Part shown: one piece after another, positions 18,238-27,703 of the stretch | How the letters are laid out: the number at the start of each line of letters is the position of its first letter | Position numbering within the stretch: the first letter of the stretch is position 1 | Source of the DNA: Mucilaginibacter sp. OK283 | GTDB taxonomy: Bacteria > Bacteroidota > Bacteroidia > Sphingobacteriales > Sphingobacteriaceae | Length of the DNA: 64,000 nt | Assembly: GCF_900110415.1 (NCBI RefSeq) | Contig: NZ_FODR01000007.1 | Location: 124,001-188,000, forward strand | Direction: 5' to 3' | Program-made: the position numbers and the translations under genes | The notes under the pieces: generated by a model | What the model was told of the DNA's origin: nothing | What the model saw: the letters and a program-made list of their open reading frames with translations, nothing else | Databases searched by the model: none

Positions 18238-19152
18238 ATGAAATTTGAGGTAACAATACTTGGAAGCAGTTCAGCAACACCCATTTTTAACAGAAATCCT
18301 ACAGCACAAGTGCTCAATATCAATGAGCACTTGTACTTAATTGACTGCGGCGAGGGTACCCAGCAGCAAATGCTGCGTTTTGACATCAAAGCCAGCAGGA
18401 TAGATTATATTTTTATCAGTCACCTGCATGGTGATCATTACCTGGGCCTTGTTGGCCTGCTATCGTCAATGCACCTTAACGGGCGTAAAAAAACACTTTA
18501 TCTTTTTGGGCCACCGCATTTAATGGAGATTATTGATCTGCAGCTAAAATATTCAGAAACTACCCTGCATTTCCCTTTAGAATTTAAACAAACCCATACC
18601 CAACACCCCGAAGTAATCGTAAGCAACAATGACATCATTGTAGAAACGATCCCTCTCAACCATAGGATTGATACTACAGGATTTATCTTCCGCGAAAAAA
18701 AGCGCCTGCGCAAACTTCGTAAGGAGGTAATTGAGTATTTGCAAATCCCGGTGCCTTACTTTACCGCGTTAAAAAAAGGAGCCGATTATACTGCGCCAAA
18801 CGGAGAGGTATACAAAAATGACGATCTGACCATCGATTCGGATCAACCCAAATCATACGCCTACTGCTCTGATACGCTTTACGGTGAACAGTATTTTGAA
18901 CAAATAGCCAACGCCACGTTGCTTTATCACGAAGCCACATTTTTAAATGAGATGCTGGATAGGGCTAATGATACTTTCCATACAACAGCGCTGCAGGCCG
19001 CCGCCGTAGCGCTAAAAACAAACGCGAAAAGATTGCTGATCGGCCATTTTTCGGCGCGTTACAAAACCTTGACTGAGTTGCTGGATGAAGCTAAAAGCAT
19101 ATTCCCCGCAACTGAACTCGCCGTTGAAGGGCGCACTTTTTATATAGAATAA
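18238..19152 (+). CDS. rnz: Ribonuclease Z (tRNA 3' processing endonuclease)
   Basis: 304 residues, the short RNase Z form. It trims 3' trailers of precursor tRNAs. Seen: LGSSSATPIFNRNPTAQ at the N-terminus, zinc motif HLHGDHYLGL near 62-71, YCSDT near 203, HEATF near 231 and GHFSARY near 268. Beginning MKFEVTILGSSSATP, it fits the family start. It follows the STAS gene by 21 bases. Confidence 0.95.
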   Translation: MKFEVTILGSSSATPIFNRNPTAQVLNINEHLYLIDCGEGTQQQMLRFDIKASRIDYIFISHLHGDHYLGLVGLLSSMHLNGRKKTLYLFGPPHLMEIIDLQLKYSETTLHFPLEFKQTHTQHPEVIVSNNDIIVETIPLNHRIDTTGFIFREKKRLRKLRKEVIEYLQIPVPYFTALKKGADYTAPNGEVYKNDDLTIDSDQPKSYAYCSDTLYGEQYFEQIANATLLYHEATFLNEMLDRANDTFHTTALQAAAVALKTNAKRLLIGHFSARYKTLTELLDEAKSIFPATELAVEGRTFYIE

Positions 19153-19468
19153 GTTGTAATAATGGACACGATTGGTGGCTTTTGTGTGATTACGCTGGAA
19201 TATATTGATTTATACAGGTTGTTGCCGGGAACGAAGTACTTCGTTGATATAATTATTAAACATTTCACGATTTAGCATATTGGAGATTGCGTCGTTCCCC
19301 GACATCGTCGTGGTTGGGCCTTAAAGCCAACATGCCAGTTCCTTTTTTAGGATTATCCTATGGGTAGATGTCCGGTAATTCGATGGTATCATCGCTCAAA
19401 ACTTTATATAACAGGTGTTGTTAAAATTTAAACACGATAGTCAAATCGTGCAGAACTATAATACTACT
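19153..19468. other. 316-bp gap, possibly degenerate coding sequence
   Basis: No supported gene. A 31-codon minus-strand ORF (19305-19210, beginning MSGNDAISNML) has protein-like composition and might be the end of a decayed gene, but there is no match I can name. The upstream part of the following MBL gene includes AT-rich sequence suited to a promoter; no clear consensus was found. Confidence 0.4.
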
Positions 19469-20128
19469 ATGAAAATCACTAAATACCTACATTCCTGCCT
19501 TGTATTTGAGTTGGATGAGTATAAGCTATTATTTGACCCTGGTAAATTTTCGTTTGCAGAAGGCGAGGTTACTGCGCAAATGTTTGCTGATGTAAAAGCC
19601 ATCGTTATAACGCACATTCACCCCGACCATTACGAACTTCAAATTTTAAAGAGCATCCTCGATTTAAGCGGGGCTATCGTGATAACCAATAGCCAGATAG
19701 GCAAAGAATTGGACAAGGCCGGGATTATATATACTTTATTTGAAGAGGGTACGGCAAATTTTGGGCCGTTTATTTTGAAAGCCATCCCGGTTATGCATGA
19801 ACCAATTATGGATAATCCATTGCCACAGATGACGGGATTCATCATCAATGACCAGGTACTACACCCAGTTGATTCGATGGAAGATAAGTTACTTGAATAT
19901 AAAGGAATTGAATTATTGTTAATGGTTACCATGGCGCCGTTTGCCAATGAAATACGGATTTCGGGCTTTGCAGATAAGTTACTACCGAAGCAAATCCTGC
20001 CGGTTCATGATGGTTATGCTAAAGAGTTTTTCATAAAACAACGCTACGCGGCTTATGTAAAACACTTTGATAAGCTCGGTATTAAGTTTCACGAGGTTTA
20101 CAAAGTTGGAGATAGTATAACTATTTGA
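19469..20128 (+). CDS. MBL-fold metal-dependent hydrolase (UlaG-like)
   Basis: 219 residues of metallo-beta-lactamase fold: MKITKYLHSCLVFE, then ITHIHPDHYEL near 51-61 (HxHxDH), and late His residues in PVMHEPI and LPVHDGY. It resembles the short UlaG-like/YtkL-type hydrolases whose substrates are mostly unknown. I chose ATG 19469, which matches homologues; an upstream start at 19415 would add 18 residues of no clear character. It is apparently monocistronic. Confidence 0.85.
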   Translation: MKITKYLHSCLVFELDEYKLLFDPGKFSFAEGEVTAQMFADVKAIVITHIHPDHYELQILKSILDLSGAIVITNSQIGKELDKAGIIYTLFEEGTANFGPFILKAIPVMHEPIMDNPLPQMTGFIINDQVLHPVDSMEDKLLEYKGIELLLMVTMAPFANEIRISGFADKLLPKQILPVHDGYAKEFFIKQRYAAYVKHFDKLGIKFHEVYKVGDSITI

Positions 20129-20152
20129 TTGTCAAAAATTTAGTTGTAAAAC

Positions 20153-20182
20153 AAAAAAGTCCCCGCTTGTTACGGCGGAGAC
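20153..20182 (-). terminator. Minus-strand terminator-like hairpin (possible antisense small RNA end)
   Basis: On the minus strand GTCTCCGC and GCGGGGAC (7 of 8 pair) are followed directly by TTTTTTG. It lies between two plus-strand genes, pointing the wrong way for both, so it may end a small RNA transcribed from about 20260-20300 leftward. No matching promoter was convincingly found. Confidence 0.4.
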
Positions 20183-20327
20183 CTCTATGGAACCAACCTC
20201 CTGCTAAGCTGGCCCACATTAACCTTATCACATTTCAAAAGTGTAGATTAATAATGAAGAAAGTATGAACTTCGTTTTTATACCTAAGCTTAATTTTACA
20301 TCTTAGCAAAAAAGCCGGATAATTTGT

Positions 20328-20960
20328 ATGCAGAAGCCCGATAGCCTTATTTTTGACATGGATGGAACCCTTTGGGACGCTGTTGACACGTACACCAATT
20401 CATGGAATCTAACTTTTGAAAAACTTGATATAAACAGGATAATAAACCGCACTGAGTTATTGGGCCTTATCGGAATGGAGGGTAAAAAACTAACCAGGGC
20501 TTTATTGCCCGAACTTGACGACGATATAGCCCAGGGAATTTACATGGATGTAAATGAAACCCGGAGGCAAATATTACCGCAAAGCGGTGGTAATATGTAC
20601 GAAGGCGTTATCGAAGGGATAAAACTATTGGCAACAAAATATAAAATTTTTGTCCTGAGTAATTGTGCGGTCGGTATTATCCCGTTATTTATATCGTGGG
20701 CAAACATTGGCGATTATGTTACCGATTATATAGCATATGGGGAAAACAGTATGCCCAAGCATTACAACATGCATCTGTTGATAGATAAACATGGGCTTAA
20801 AGCCCCGGTATATGTGGGCGATACACAAGGTGACGCGGAGCAGACACGAATAGCAGGCATACCTTTTATATTTGTGAGTTACGGATTTGGAAAAACAGAG
20901 GATTATGAACACAAGTTTAATGACTTTCCATCGTTAACATCCTATTATATGGGTTTGTAA
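20328..20960 (+). CDS. HAD-superfamily phosphatase (phosphoglycolate phosphatase-like)
   Basis: 210 residues with the HAD motifs: FDMDGTLWDAVDTY (motif I, residues 8-21, two catalytic Asp), LSNC near 110 (motif II), and YVGDTQGDAEQTRIAGI (motif IV region, about 163-179). A helical cap sits between motifs I and II, so it is a subfamily IA phosphatase of small phosphorylated metabolites. The substrate is unknown. The next gene follows after 29 bases on the same strand. Confidence 0.88.
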   Translation: MQKPDSLIFDMDGTLWDAVDTYTNSWNLTFEKLDINRIINRTELLGLIGMEGKKLTRALLPELDDDIAQGIYMDVNETRRQILPQSGGNMYEGVIEGIKLLATKYKIFVLSNCAVGIIPLFISWANIGDYVTDYIAYGENSMPKHYNMHLLIDKHGLKAPVYVGDTQGDAEQTRIAGIPFIFVSYGFGKTEDYEHKFNDFPSLTSYYMGL

Positions 20961-20989
20961 GCAAAGCCATATTCCATAAATATAATTAA

Positions 20990-21763
20990 ATGATAAAACA
21001 CGGGTTTTTGTTATTTGCATTTATTATTGTTTTTGGCGAATTGCACGCCCAAAAAGTACAATTGGATTCTATCCGGTGGATTAATAAAGACCTCGGACAC
21101 TTATATTTCGAGAACGGTCGTGTTAATTTCAATTTTATTGGAAATGATAAATTCAAAAGTCATTATTCCATTGTGAAGGATACTTTGATCATGACGGATA
21201 TTTACACTTCAAGCGTCGATAATTTTAAGGTTAAACATAAAATTAACTTTAAATTTTTGATCAGGGACCTTACCAAAAACCGCCTTTACATTAAAGCTGT
21301 AGATTCAAATGCCATTAAACTTGCTGGCCCCGACACTTATGAATTTACAAATTTAAAAAATAGCTATGATAAGGATATTAAACTATCTGCTGTGCGTTTT
21401 TTATCTTCCACCTGTCATGGAGATTGTCCGCAACTTGAAATATTAATTGGGGCCGACGGCGATTATCATTTAAGAGGAGGGGAGTACGCCGATCCTTTTA
21501 AAGGTGAGTTTACAGGGAAATTATCAAAACCACAACTTGATACACTAAACTATTGGCTTAAACATAGCGAACTTAAAAAAATGTACAACTGGCGACAGCA
21601 AGACCAGGTTATTGATATGCCTAATTATTATTTTGAGTTTGATTTTGAAAATAATAAAAAAAAGCTGAGCGTAACAACAAATCAACCACCATTAAACATG
21701 ACCGGCCTGGTGGAATTTATGTTATCATCCTATAAAAAAGTAAAATTAACACCGGTAAAATAA
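20990..21763 (+). CDS. Secreted DUF6438-like protein
   Basis: 257 residues with a signal peptide (MIKHGFLLFAFIIVFGELHAQ, cleavage near 21). The second half has STCHGDCPQLEILIGADGDYHLRGG (about 141-165), which fits the DUF6438 pattern of two close cysteines before a beta strand. It is probably periplasmic or surface-exposed, function unknown. The stop is 11 bases from the convergent histidine kinase stop. Confidence 0.7.
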   Translation: MIKHGFLLFAFIIVFGELHAQKVQLDSIRWINKDLGHLYFENGRVNFNFIGNDKFKSHYSIVKDTLIMTDIYTSSVDNFKVKHKINFKFLIRDLTKNRLYIKAVDSNAIKLAGPDTYEFTNLKNSYDKDIKLSAVRFLSSTCHGDCPQLEILIGADGDYHLRGGEYADPFKGEFTGKLSKPQLDTLNYWLKHSELKKMYNWRQQDQVIDMPNYYFEFDFENNKKKLSVTTNQPPLNMTGLVEFMLSSYKKVKLTPVK

Positions 21764-21774
21764 CTGTGCAGGTG

Positions 21775-23256
21775 TTATGCTGGGATGCTAAAATAAAAAG
21801 TTGAGCCTACACCTTCTGTGCTTTCAACCCATACTTTGCCTTTATGACATTGTATAATCTCGGTGGATAGGTAAAGGCCAATGCCAAAACCCGAAACGTT
21901 TTTGATTTTTTCATTGTCTACCCGGTAAAAACGATAAAACACCTTCTTATGATCTTTTAGCTTAATACCCACCCCTTCATCGGTAACGGATACAACAACA
22001 TATCCGTCGTTGTTAATGCATTTGACAATGATTTTCGTCTCTTTGGCCGAATATTTTACAGCGTTGCTTAGAAAATTACCGATAACCTGGCCAAGTTTTT
22101 CCCTGTCGCCGGTAACGTTTAAGTTGCCTGGGTTGTTAAAAATAACGATATGGCTATAGGTGGATTGCAGTAATTCAGAAATGCAATCTTCTATAAGTTT
22201 ATTGATATCGAACAATTCGGGCTTTAGTTGCAGCTTTCCTGATTCCAGTTTAGAGAGGTCAAGAAAGCCATGAATCAGGTCGGTCATTTTGTTAACCTGG
22301 TTATTGGCTTTGCTTAACACATTGTTAATAAAAGCATCATTATCTGAAGCCAGTTTTTTTGATAGTATCTGAATATATGATTTAATTGAAGTTAGCGGGG
22401 TTTTTAACTCATGGCTGGCCATGGCTATAAAATCGTTTTTCCTGATTTCATCCCGTTTAATTTCGGTTACGTCAATCACAGTACCCAGCATCCTGATTGG
22501 TTTTTGTCGCTCGTCAATAACAAGTTTACCTTTGATACTCAGCCAGTGGATGCTATTATCCGGCCAAACAACCCGTACATCGTATGCATAAATGCCACTT
22601 TTTTTTGCTTCTTGATATGCATCCGCAATTACCTGCTGATCTTCGGGTAATACCTGTTTTTGAAATACATATACTGATGATAGCCTGCTGTCTGCAGGAT
22701 GGCCAAACAACTCGGCTAATTGTGGCGAACATAACCGTACTTCGTCTTTAAAGTCCCAGTCAAATGTCGCAAAACCGGTAGCTTCGGCGGCAAGGCGTAA
22801 CCTGTTTTCGCTTTCGATAGCGGCTTCTTTTGCATTTACCTCACCTGTTATTTCGGCAATTGTATTTAAAATATAAGCAACCTTACCATCAGGCCCATTA
22901 AACGGAACATTACTACATGACCAATACCTGATCTTATAATCCCCGGTTTCGGGGTCACGGGTATCATAACGGTAGGTGGGTATATCAATTTTGAGGCCGG
23001 TTTCCACTACTTTAGTAAATGTTTTACGGGCGCCGCTTTCATCAGATGGGTCATCGTCATCATCGGGAAAAACCTGGAAAAAACTTTTGCCGATAATTAT
23101 TTCACGGGTAGCATTAGTTATGTTAAGGTAAGCCTCGTTTGCAGCCATAATGGTGAAATGTGGTGCATCGGCCTTTACCAACAGTGAACCAGGCGATTTT
23201 TCAAATATAATTTTGAAAATCTCATCTGGCAAAACAGGCGATAGTTCGGAGGGCAT
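21775..23256 (-). CDS. PAS-domain sensor histidine kinase, soluble
   Basis: 493 residues with no membrane segment. Two PAS domains (about 10-135, with a PAC-like end YILNTIAEITGE, and about 145-265, ending MLGTVIDVTEI) precede HisKA (FIAMASHELKTPLTSIKSY, about 278-296, phosphorylated His near 284). HATPase_c follows with N-box NFLSNAVKYS, DEGVGI and GFGIGLYLS. It autophosphorylates on His and passes phosphate to a response regulator; none is encoded nearby. It belongs to the same subfamily as the kinases at 24757 and 30076. Confidence 0.93.
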   Translation of the reverse strand: MPSELSPVLPDEIFKIIFEKSPGSLLVKADAPHFTIMAANEAYLNITNATREIIIGKSFFQVFPDDDDDPSDESGARKTFTKVVETGLKIDIPTYRYDTRDPETGDYKIRYWSCSNVPFNGPDGKVAYILNTIAEITGEVNAKEAAIESENRLRLAAEATGFATFDWDFKDEVRLCSPQLAELFGHPADSRLSSVYVFQKQVLPEDQQVIADAYQEAKKSGIYAYDVRVVWPDNSIHWLSIKGKLVIDERQKPIRMLGTVIDVTEIKRDEIRKNDFIAMASHELKTPLTSIKSYIQILSKKLASDNDAFINNVLSKANNQVNKMTDLIHGFLDLSKLESGKLQLKPELFDINKLIEDCISELLQSTYSHIVIFNNPGNLNVTGDREKLGQVIGNFLSNAVKYSAKETKIIVKCINNDGYVVVSVTDEGVGIKLKDHKKVFYRFYRVDNEKIKNVSGFGIGLYLSTEIIQCHKGKVWVESTEGVGSTFYFSIPA

Positions 23257-23437
23257 TTTTATTATTTTAGGTAAACTTAAATAAAGTTAGGGTTTAAACT
23301 TAATATGGGTAATTATTAATAATATTTTTTATTTAATCTTTAGGAAACTGATTGCAAATTATATGTTCTTTTTATTTGAACTATCGTTCTGCTTGGTACC
23401 AACTTTTTGTAGCTTTAGATAATTAAAAATACCATTT

Positions 23438-23827
23438 ATGAAAACCAAAACCAGGCTTATTCTTTTATCAATTGTATTATTATTACTTGCTGGCTTTTTT
23501 TACTACCGGTTTTACTTTGTTTTTGGTGAGGGCGCTAAAGCAGGTACTATGAATTATTTTGTAAAAAAGGGTTATATTTTTAAAACTTATGAGGGCAAGC
23601 TGATACAGAATGGTATACGTACACAAACGCAAGGCAATATTGCTTCAAATGAGTTTATGTTTTCGGTAACAAATGAAAAAGTGGCTCAGCAGTTAAACAA
23701 CAATGCCGGTTCGTATCTGGAATTACATTATAAAGAATACCTGCACACACTGCCATGGAGAGGGGTTAGTGTATTTGTTGTTGATAGTATAATTTCGGCT
23801 AAACCAATAAACCCGGTTAATCCTTAA
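23438..23827 (+). CDS. Hypothetical protein with N-terminal membrane anchor
   Basis: 129 residues. One hydrophobic helix (about 8-28, LILLSIVLLLLAGFFYYRF) is followed by a soluble domain with GYIFKTYEGKL, NEFMFSVTNEKVAQQL and LHYKEYLHTLPWRG. I recognise this as a recurrent Bacteroidota hypothetical family but know no function. Its last 4 bases overlap the convergent 107-residue gene. Confidence 0.65.
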   Translation: MKTKTRLILLSIVLLLLAGFFYYRFYFVFGEGAKAGTMNYFVKKGYIFKTYEGKLIQNGIRTQTQGNIASNEFMFSVTNEKVAQQLNNNAGSYLELHYKEYLHTLPWRGVSVFVVDSIISAKPINPVNP

Positions 23828-24147
23828 AAAAGACTATCGGCTTTACCGGAGTTAGGTTCTGTAATCTTACTTAAATTAAAGGCCAGTTGACCGCCAACAT
23901 TGTTGGCTTTTATCAAGCCTTTATCAAACAGGTAGTTAAGTATATCGTCGGCATTTTTTTGGTGGGTGCCGGGATTAGTGCCCGGTTCAAGCAGGCTTAG
24001 TTTTGCTGCAACTTCGCCCGCTGTTGCTTCACCTAACTGGGCAAGTGCAAATACAACATTATTTTGCACGCAAGCTGAGGGCGAATATTCATGCGGCACG
24101 TGTAATGGTTTGTAGTCATCAAAGAATGAATGATCGGCGCTATTCAT
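23824..24147 (-). CDS. Hypothetical protein, possible winged-helix fold
   Basis: 107 residues with no signal peptide or membrane helix. The central part (about 28-90: NNVVFALAQLGEATAGEVAAKL, then ILNYLFDKGLIKANNVGGQLAFNL) has the helix-turn-helix-wing rhythm of a small winged-helix protein, with GEATAGEVAAKL as a possible HTH. This is inference from pattern only; no family is named. It lies 10 bases downstream of the DUF2383 gene on the same strand. Confidence 0.55.
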   Translation of the reverse strand: MNSADHSFFDDYKPLHVPHEYSPSACVQNNVVFALAQLGEATAGEVAAKLSLLEPGTNPGTHQKNADDILNYLFDKGLIKANNVGGQLAFNLSKITEPNSGKADSLF

Positions 24148-24157
24148 GGTAATACAA

Positions 24158-24628
24158 TTAAATATTTACAGCTTCGCGTAATGTCTTAACAGTTTCATGC
24201 GATGTTTTGAACCCCTCCAATTGCCATGCTAAAAGGTTTACAACTTTATCATCTTCCCAAATAAGCTCTTTATCGTCCTGTGCTTTCCTGTATGCCTTGA
24301 TGATCACATCTTCTCCATACTCACAATCGGCCAGTATGCCCTGCCTGTCTTTATTGATAAGTACGGCTTTCAGGTTAACCCAGGTGTGATAAAATTTGCC
24401 CGATAATGTAGTGCCGTCGGTTGGGTGGCCACCTAAAAACAGGATATATTCTTTTAACTCGCTGACGTTATTTTTACTTTGATCAACATATTCATTAAAT
24501 AGCAAAACCAGGTCACTTTCTGTTGAATCTTCAAGGGCCTTTTGATAACCTGCTATACGGTCGTTATTTATTTTGATCAGATCGTTAAGTGCCGAGATCT
24601 GGTGTTGGATATGCTGTAATACTCCCAT
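24158..24628 (-). CDS. DUF2383 / PA2169-type four-helix protein (ferritin-like)
   Basis: 156 residues, all-helical. It begins MGVLQHIQHQISALNDLIKIN and continues with paired helices typical of the DUF2383 ferritin-like family (NDLIKINNDRIAGYQKA, then LVLLFNEYVDQSKNNVSEL and GEDVIIKAYRKAQDD). The family is stress-associated in several groups and its function is unsettled. I chose the ATG at 24628; a longer reading to 24826 would overlap the kinase gene upstream and adds unrelated sequence. It is probably cotranscribed with the 107-residue gene. Confidence 0.75.
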   Translation of the reverse strand: MGVLQHIQHQISALNDLIKINNDRIAGYQKALEDSTESDLVLLFNEYVDQSKNNVSELKEYILFLGGHPTDGTTLSGKFYHTWVNLKAVLINKDRQGILADCEYGEDVIIKAYRKAQDDKELIWEDDKVVNLLAWQLEGFKTSHETVKTLREAVNI

Positions 24629-24756
24629 GGCTTTATTTATATAATATAAACACAACATACTATGGGAGTTAATGTTTTGCAGATGTGTTAAGTAACTGAA
24701 ATCAGGTATTCGGATTTTTGGATAGAGAGATATAATTAACGGAAAATTAAAACTTG

Positions 24757-27357
24757 TTACTCCTTCCCCTCTGCAGGTAAAGCAAAGCAAAAAGTAGATC
24801 CTTTTCCTTCCACACTGTTTACCCACATTCTGCCACCTTCACGTTTAATTATTTCCGACGATATGTATAACCCCAAACCCAAACCCGGGAAAGTATGTTG
24901 CTTGTCGCCACTAACCCTATAAAATTGTTCAAATACTCTATCTTTTTTATCATCAGGAATGCCAATGCCAAAGTCCTGCACACAAGCAATGGCTTCTTTA
25001 TTTTTTAATCGGGTGCTCACAATTATCTGATCAGTATGTGGCGAGTATTTTATTGCATTAGTTATCAGGTTGGTAATTACCTGGCTTATGCGGTCTTTAT
25101 CCGAATAAATCTGGCCGGTTTCGGTGAAATCAGCCACCAACTTATGTTTTTGCGTGGTATGCTGCAAATCATCTATGGTTTCTTTAATTACCTGGTTAAA
25201 ATCAAACCACACTTTGTTAAATTGTAACCTGCCCGAGTTTATTTTCGTAACATCTAACAAATCGCCAATTAAATTAGTAAGCCGGTTTACCTGGGCGTCC
25301 ATTCTGTTTACCATTTCGGCCTTTTTAGTTTCTCCTTCCCGGGTAAGCATGGCACCAAGTACCTGCGCATAGGCTTTTATACTGGTTACCGGCGTTTTTA
25401 ACTCATGACTGGCGATGCCTAAAAAATCATCTTTTTGACGCTGCAACTGTTTTTGCTCGTCTATATCGGTATTGGTACCAAACCATTTAACAATCTTCCC
25501 GTCGTTAACAAAAGGAAATGCCTGGGCAAGGTGCCATTTATAAACCCGGTTTTTATCGAGCAGCCTAAACTCATATTGGTATATATCTCCGGTTTTTATC
25601 GATGATGTCCATGCTGCAACACATCCATCAGCATCTTCGGGATGTACCATGTTTAACCATGCTGTGCCAATTATCTGCTCCTGGCTTGTTCCAAAATAAT
25701 CTGTTGCACGTTGGTTTACATAATCTATGTTACCATCTGTAGTCGCTGTCCATAATTGTACGGGCATAAAATCGGTAACAAACTCAAACTGCTTAATCTG
25801 GTCGTTTAGCTGCTGTCTGTCGGCAATTTCCCGGCGCATATCACGTGCTATTGTAGCGCGGCCTTGTGGTTTACCAGTAACCGAATCATACACCAGCATT
25901 GTTGTTCCATAAACAGGTATGGCGTCGCCGGTTTCAAAATGCTTGAAATTAATTTCACCCGACCATTTGCCATCTTTCATCAGCCCCTTGTTTACTTTAT
26001 TAACCAGTTTAGCTAATTCGGACTTCGTTAAATACTCGCTGTTGTGTCGTTCCAGTTCGTGCTGGCTTTTTATGCCTAACATAACACGCCCGGCCGCATT
26101 AACATAACTTACATTGCCGTCCAGGTCAGACAGGCTAACAAAGTCAGAACTGTGATCAATAAGCGTTAATAACTTATATTGTTCATTATGTGCTTTTTTT
26201 TCAGGCCTCAGGTCGCGGGCAACAGTAGCCAGTCCAATGGCGTTATCCGAATAATCATCATTAATTCGGAACGAATTTACGTATACAGGTATCGGTTCGC
26301 CCGTTTTAAAATGCCTGTATCTTATTTCGCCACTCCATTTACCGTTTTCCTGTATAGCAGGTAATATTTTATCGGTTACAATTTGTCTGTCATCTTCATG
26401 GAAGTAATTAAATCCGGGTGTTAATGTATCGGCTGTGTCATTTATCCCCAATAAATTAAAACCAGACTTATTTAGGTAACTAACCTCGGCAGATGCGTTA
26501 CCCAGTATAACGGTATCAGCAGTGTTTTCAACCAGGGCTATCAACTTTTGTTGCTCCTGCCTGTATAGTTGTTCGCGGGTAGCGTCCCTTATGATACCGG
26601 CAAAACGCCAAAGCTCGTTATTCAACCCGAAATATGCCTTGCCTTTACATTGAATCCAATGTTTCAGGCTCCCGTCCTTATTGATTGTTCTGAATGTAAT
26701 ATCATAATTGCCATCCGACGATGGATTGTACGCATTCTGGACAGCCTCCCTCACCCGAAACTCGTCTTCGGGATGGATGTACCTGAAAATATCGTTGTAA
26801 GTTATTTCATCGCCCGCCGAAAAACCGCATAGCTCTTTGCAGCGATCATCCCAAATCACAATTTTCTGGGGTGGGTAAAGATCCCATGTGCCTATTTCTG
26901 CTGCATGTAAAGTAAATTGTTTACGTTCCTCGCTTTCTTTTAATTTTTGGCGGGTTAATACCAATTCGGTAACATCTGCTGCTGTATTTAAAACTCCCCA
27001 AACCTGGCCATCGCTGTTCTTTATTGGCGTAAATACAAAGTTAAAGTAAAATGTTTCAAGGCACTCATTTACAACTATATCAACACGTGCTTCTGTTGCC
27101 TCATAAGCTACCCCTGTATTATATACATTGTTAAGGATATCAAAAACCGGTTGTGTTTTTAGTTCGGGCAATAATTCAAAATAAGGTTTACCAATAACAT
27201 CATTGCCTTTTGCAAATATTTTGATGATGGCTTTATTGGCAATTTTTATCTGCATATCCCGCCCTACATAAAGACCAACCGGACTTGGCGATTCTTCGAT
27301 TAACGTGCGAAAGATGTTTTCGTTATTGAGTAAACTTTGTTCTGTAGTGTTGGTCAT
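24757..27357 (-). CDS. Multi-PAS sensor histidine kinase, soluble
   Basis: 866 residues with five PAS/PAC units in a row (about 15-135, 145-260, 265-385, 390-510, 515-640). The PAC ends are recognisable as TAADVTE, GIIRDATRE, TVARDLRPE, TIARDMRRE and TNTDIDEQ. HisKA follows (FLGIASHELKTPVTSIKAY, about 648-666) and HATPase_c with NLITNAIKYSP, VQDFGIGIP and GLGLGLYIS. There is no membrane segment. PAS3 and PAS4 are similar to each other and look like an internal duplication. It is divergent from kaiC with a 346-base gap, so it may act with the Kai operon. Confidence 0.92.
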   Translation of the reverse strand: MTNTTEQSLLNNENIFRTLIEESPSPVGLYVGRDMQIKIANKAIIKIFAKGNDVIGKPYFELLPELKTQPVFDILNNVYNTGVAYEATEARVDIVVNECLETFYFNFVFTPIKNSDGQVWGVLNTAADVTELVLTRQKLKESEERKQFTLHAAEIGTWDLYPPQKIVIWDDRCKELCGFSAGDEITYNDIFRYIHPEDEFRVREAVQNAYNPSSDGNYDITFRTINKDGSLKHWIQCKGKAYFGLNNELWRFAGIIRDATREQLYRQEQQKLIALVENTADTVILGNASAEVSYLNKSGFNLLGINDTADTLTPGFNYFHEDDRQIVTDKILPAIQENGKWSGEIRYRHFKTGEPIPVYVNSFRINDDYSDNAIGLATVARDLRPEKKAHNEQYKLLTLIDHSSDFVSLSDLDGNVSYVNAAGRVMLGIKSQHELERHNSEYLTKSELAKLVNKVNKGLMKDGKWSGEINFKHFETGDAIPVYGTTMLVYDSVTGKPQGRATIARDMRREIADRQQLNDQIKQFEFVTDFMPVQLWTATTDGNIDYVNQRATDYFGTSQEQIIGTAWLNMVHPEDADGCVAAWTSSIKTGDIYQYEFRLLDKNRVYKWHLAQAFPFVNDGKIVKWFGTNTDIDEQKQLQRQKDDFLGIASHELKTPVTSIKAYAQVLGAMLTREGETKKAEMVNRMDAQVNRLTNLIGDLLDVTKINSGRLQFNKVWFDFNQVIKETIDDLQHTTQKHKLVADFTETGQIYSDKDRISQVITNLITNAIKYSPHTDQIIVSTRLKNKEAIACVQDFGIGIPDDKKDRVFEQFYRVSGDKQHTFPGLGLGLYISSEIIKREGGRMWVNSVEGKGSTFCFALPAEGKE

Positions 27358-27703
27358 TTACCTGGAAAAGTATGTAATAAAGCCTTTTAATTTATTGGTA
27401 ATAAACTAAAAAAGCAGTAATGTGTTTTAATGGATTTTGATATGCTGTTATTGGAAATATCTGTAAGTTAGTTGTTTTTAGCCATATAAAGCTGGTTTTA
27501 TAAACAATTAATTATCGGGCCATTGATGTAAATTATTTAAGTGATAACGGGCTAACGCTACATTTAGCAAACTAAAAAGCCGCTTCAATTTAATAAATAA
27601 ATTCCCCCAGATAAAACAAATTATACCCGTATCGCATTATTAACCAATTAAATTGCAAATACATGTGCGTTTATAAAATGTACGAAGTAAAACGCTATTC
27701 ACG
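27358..27703. other. 346-bp divergent promoter region between kinase and kaiC
   Basis: AT-rich DNA that must hold promoters for both the multi-PAS kinase (leftward) and the kai operon (rightward). I found no full -33/-7 consensus and no ORF worth naming. Confidence 0.4.
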
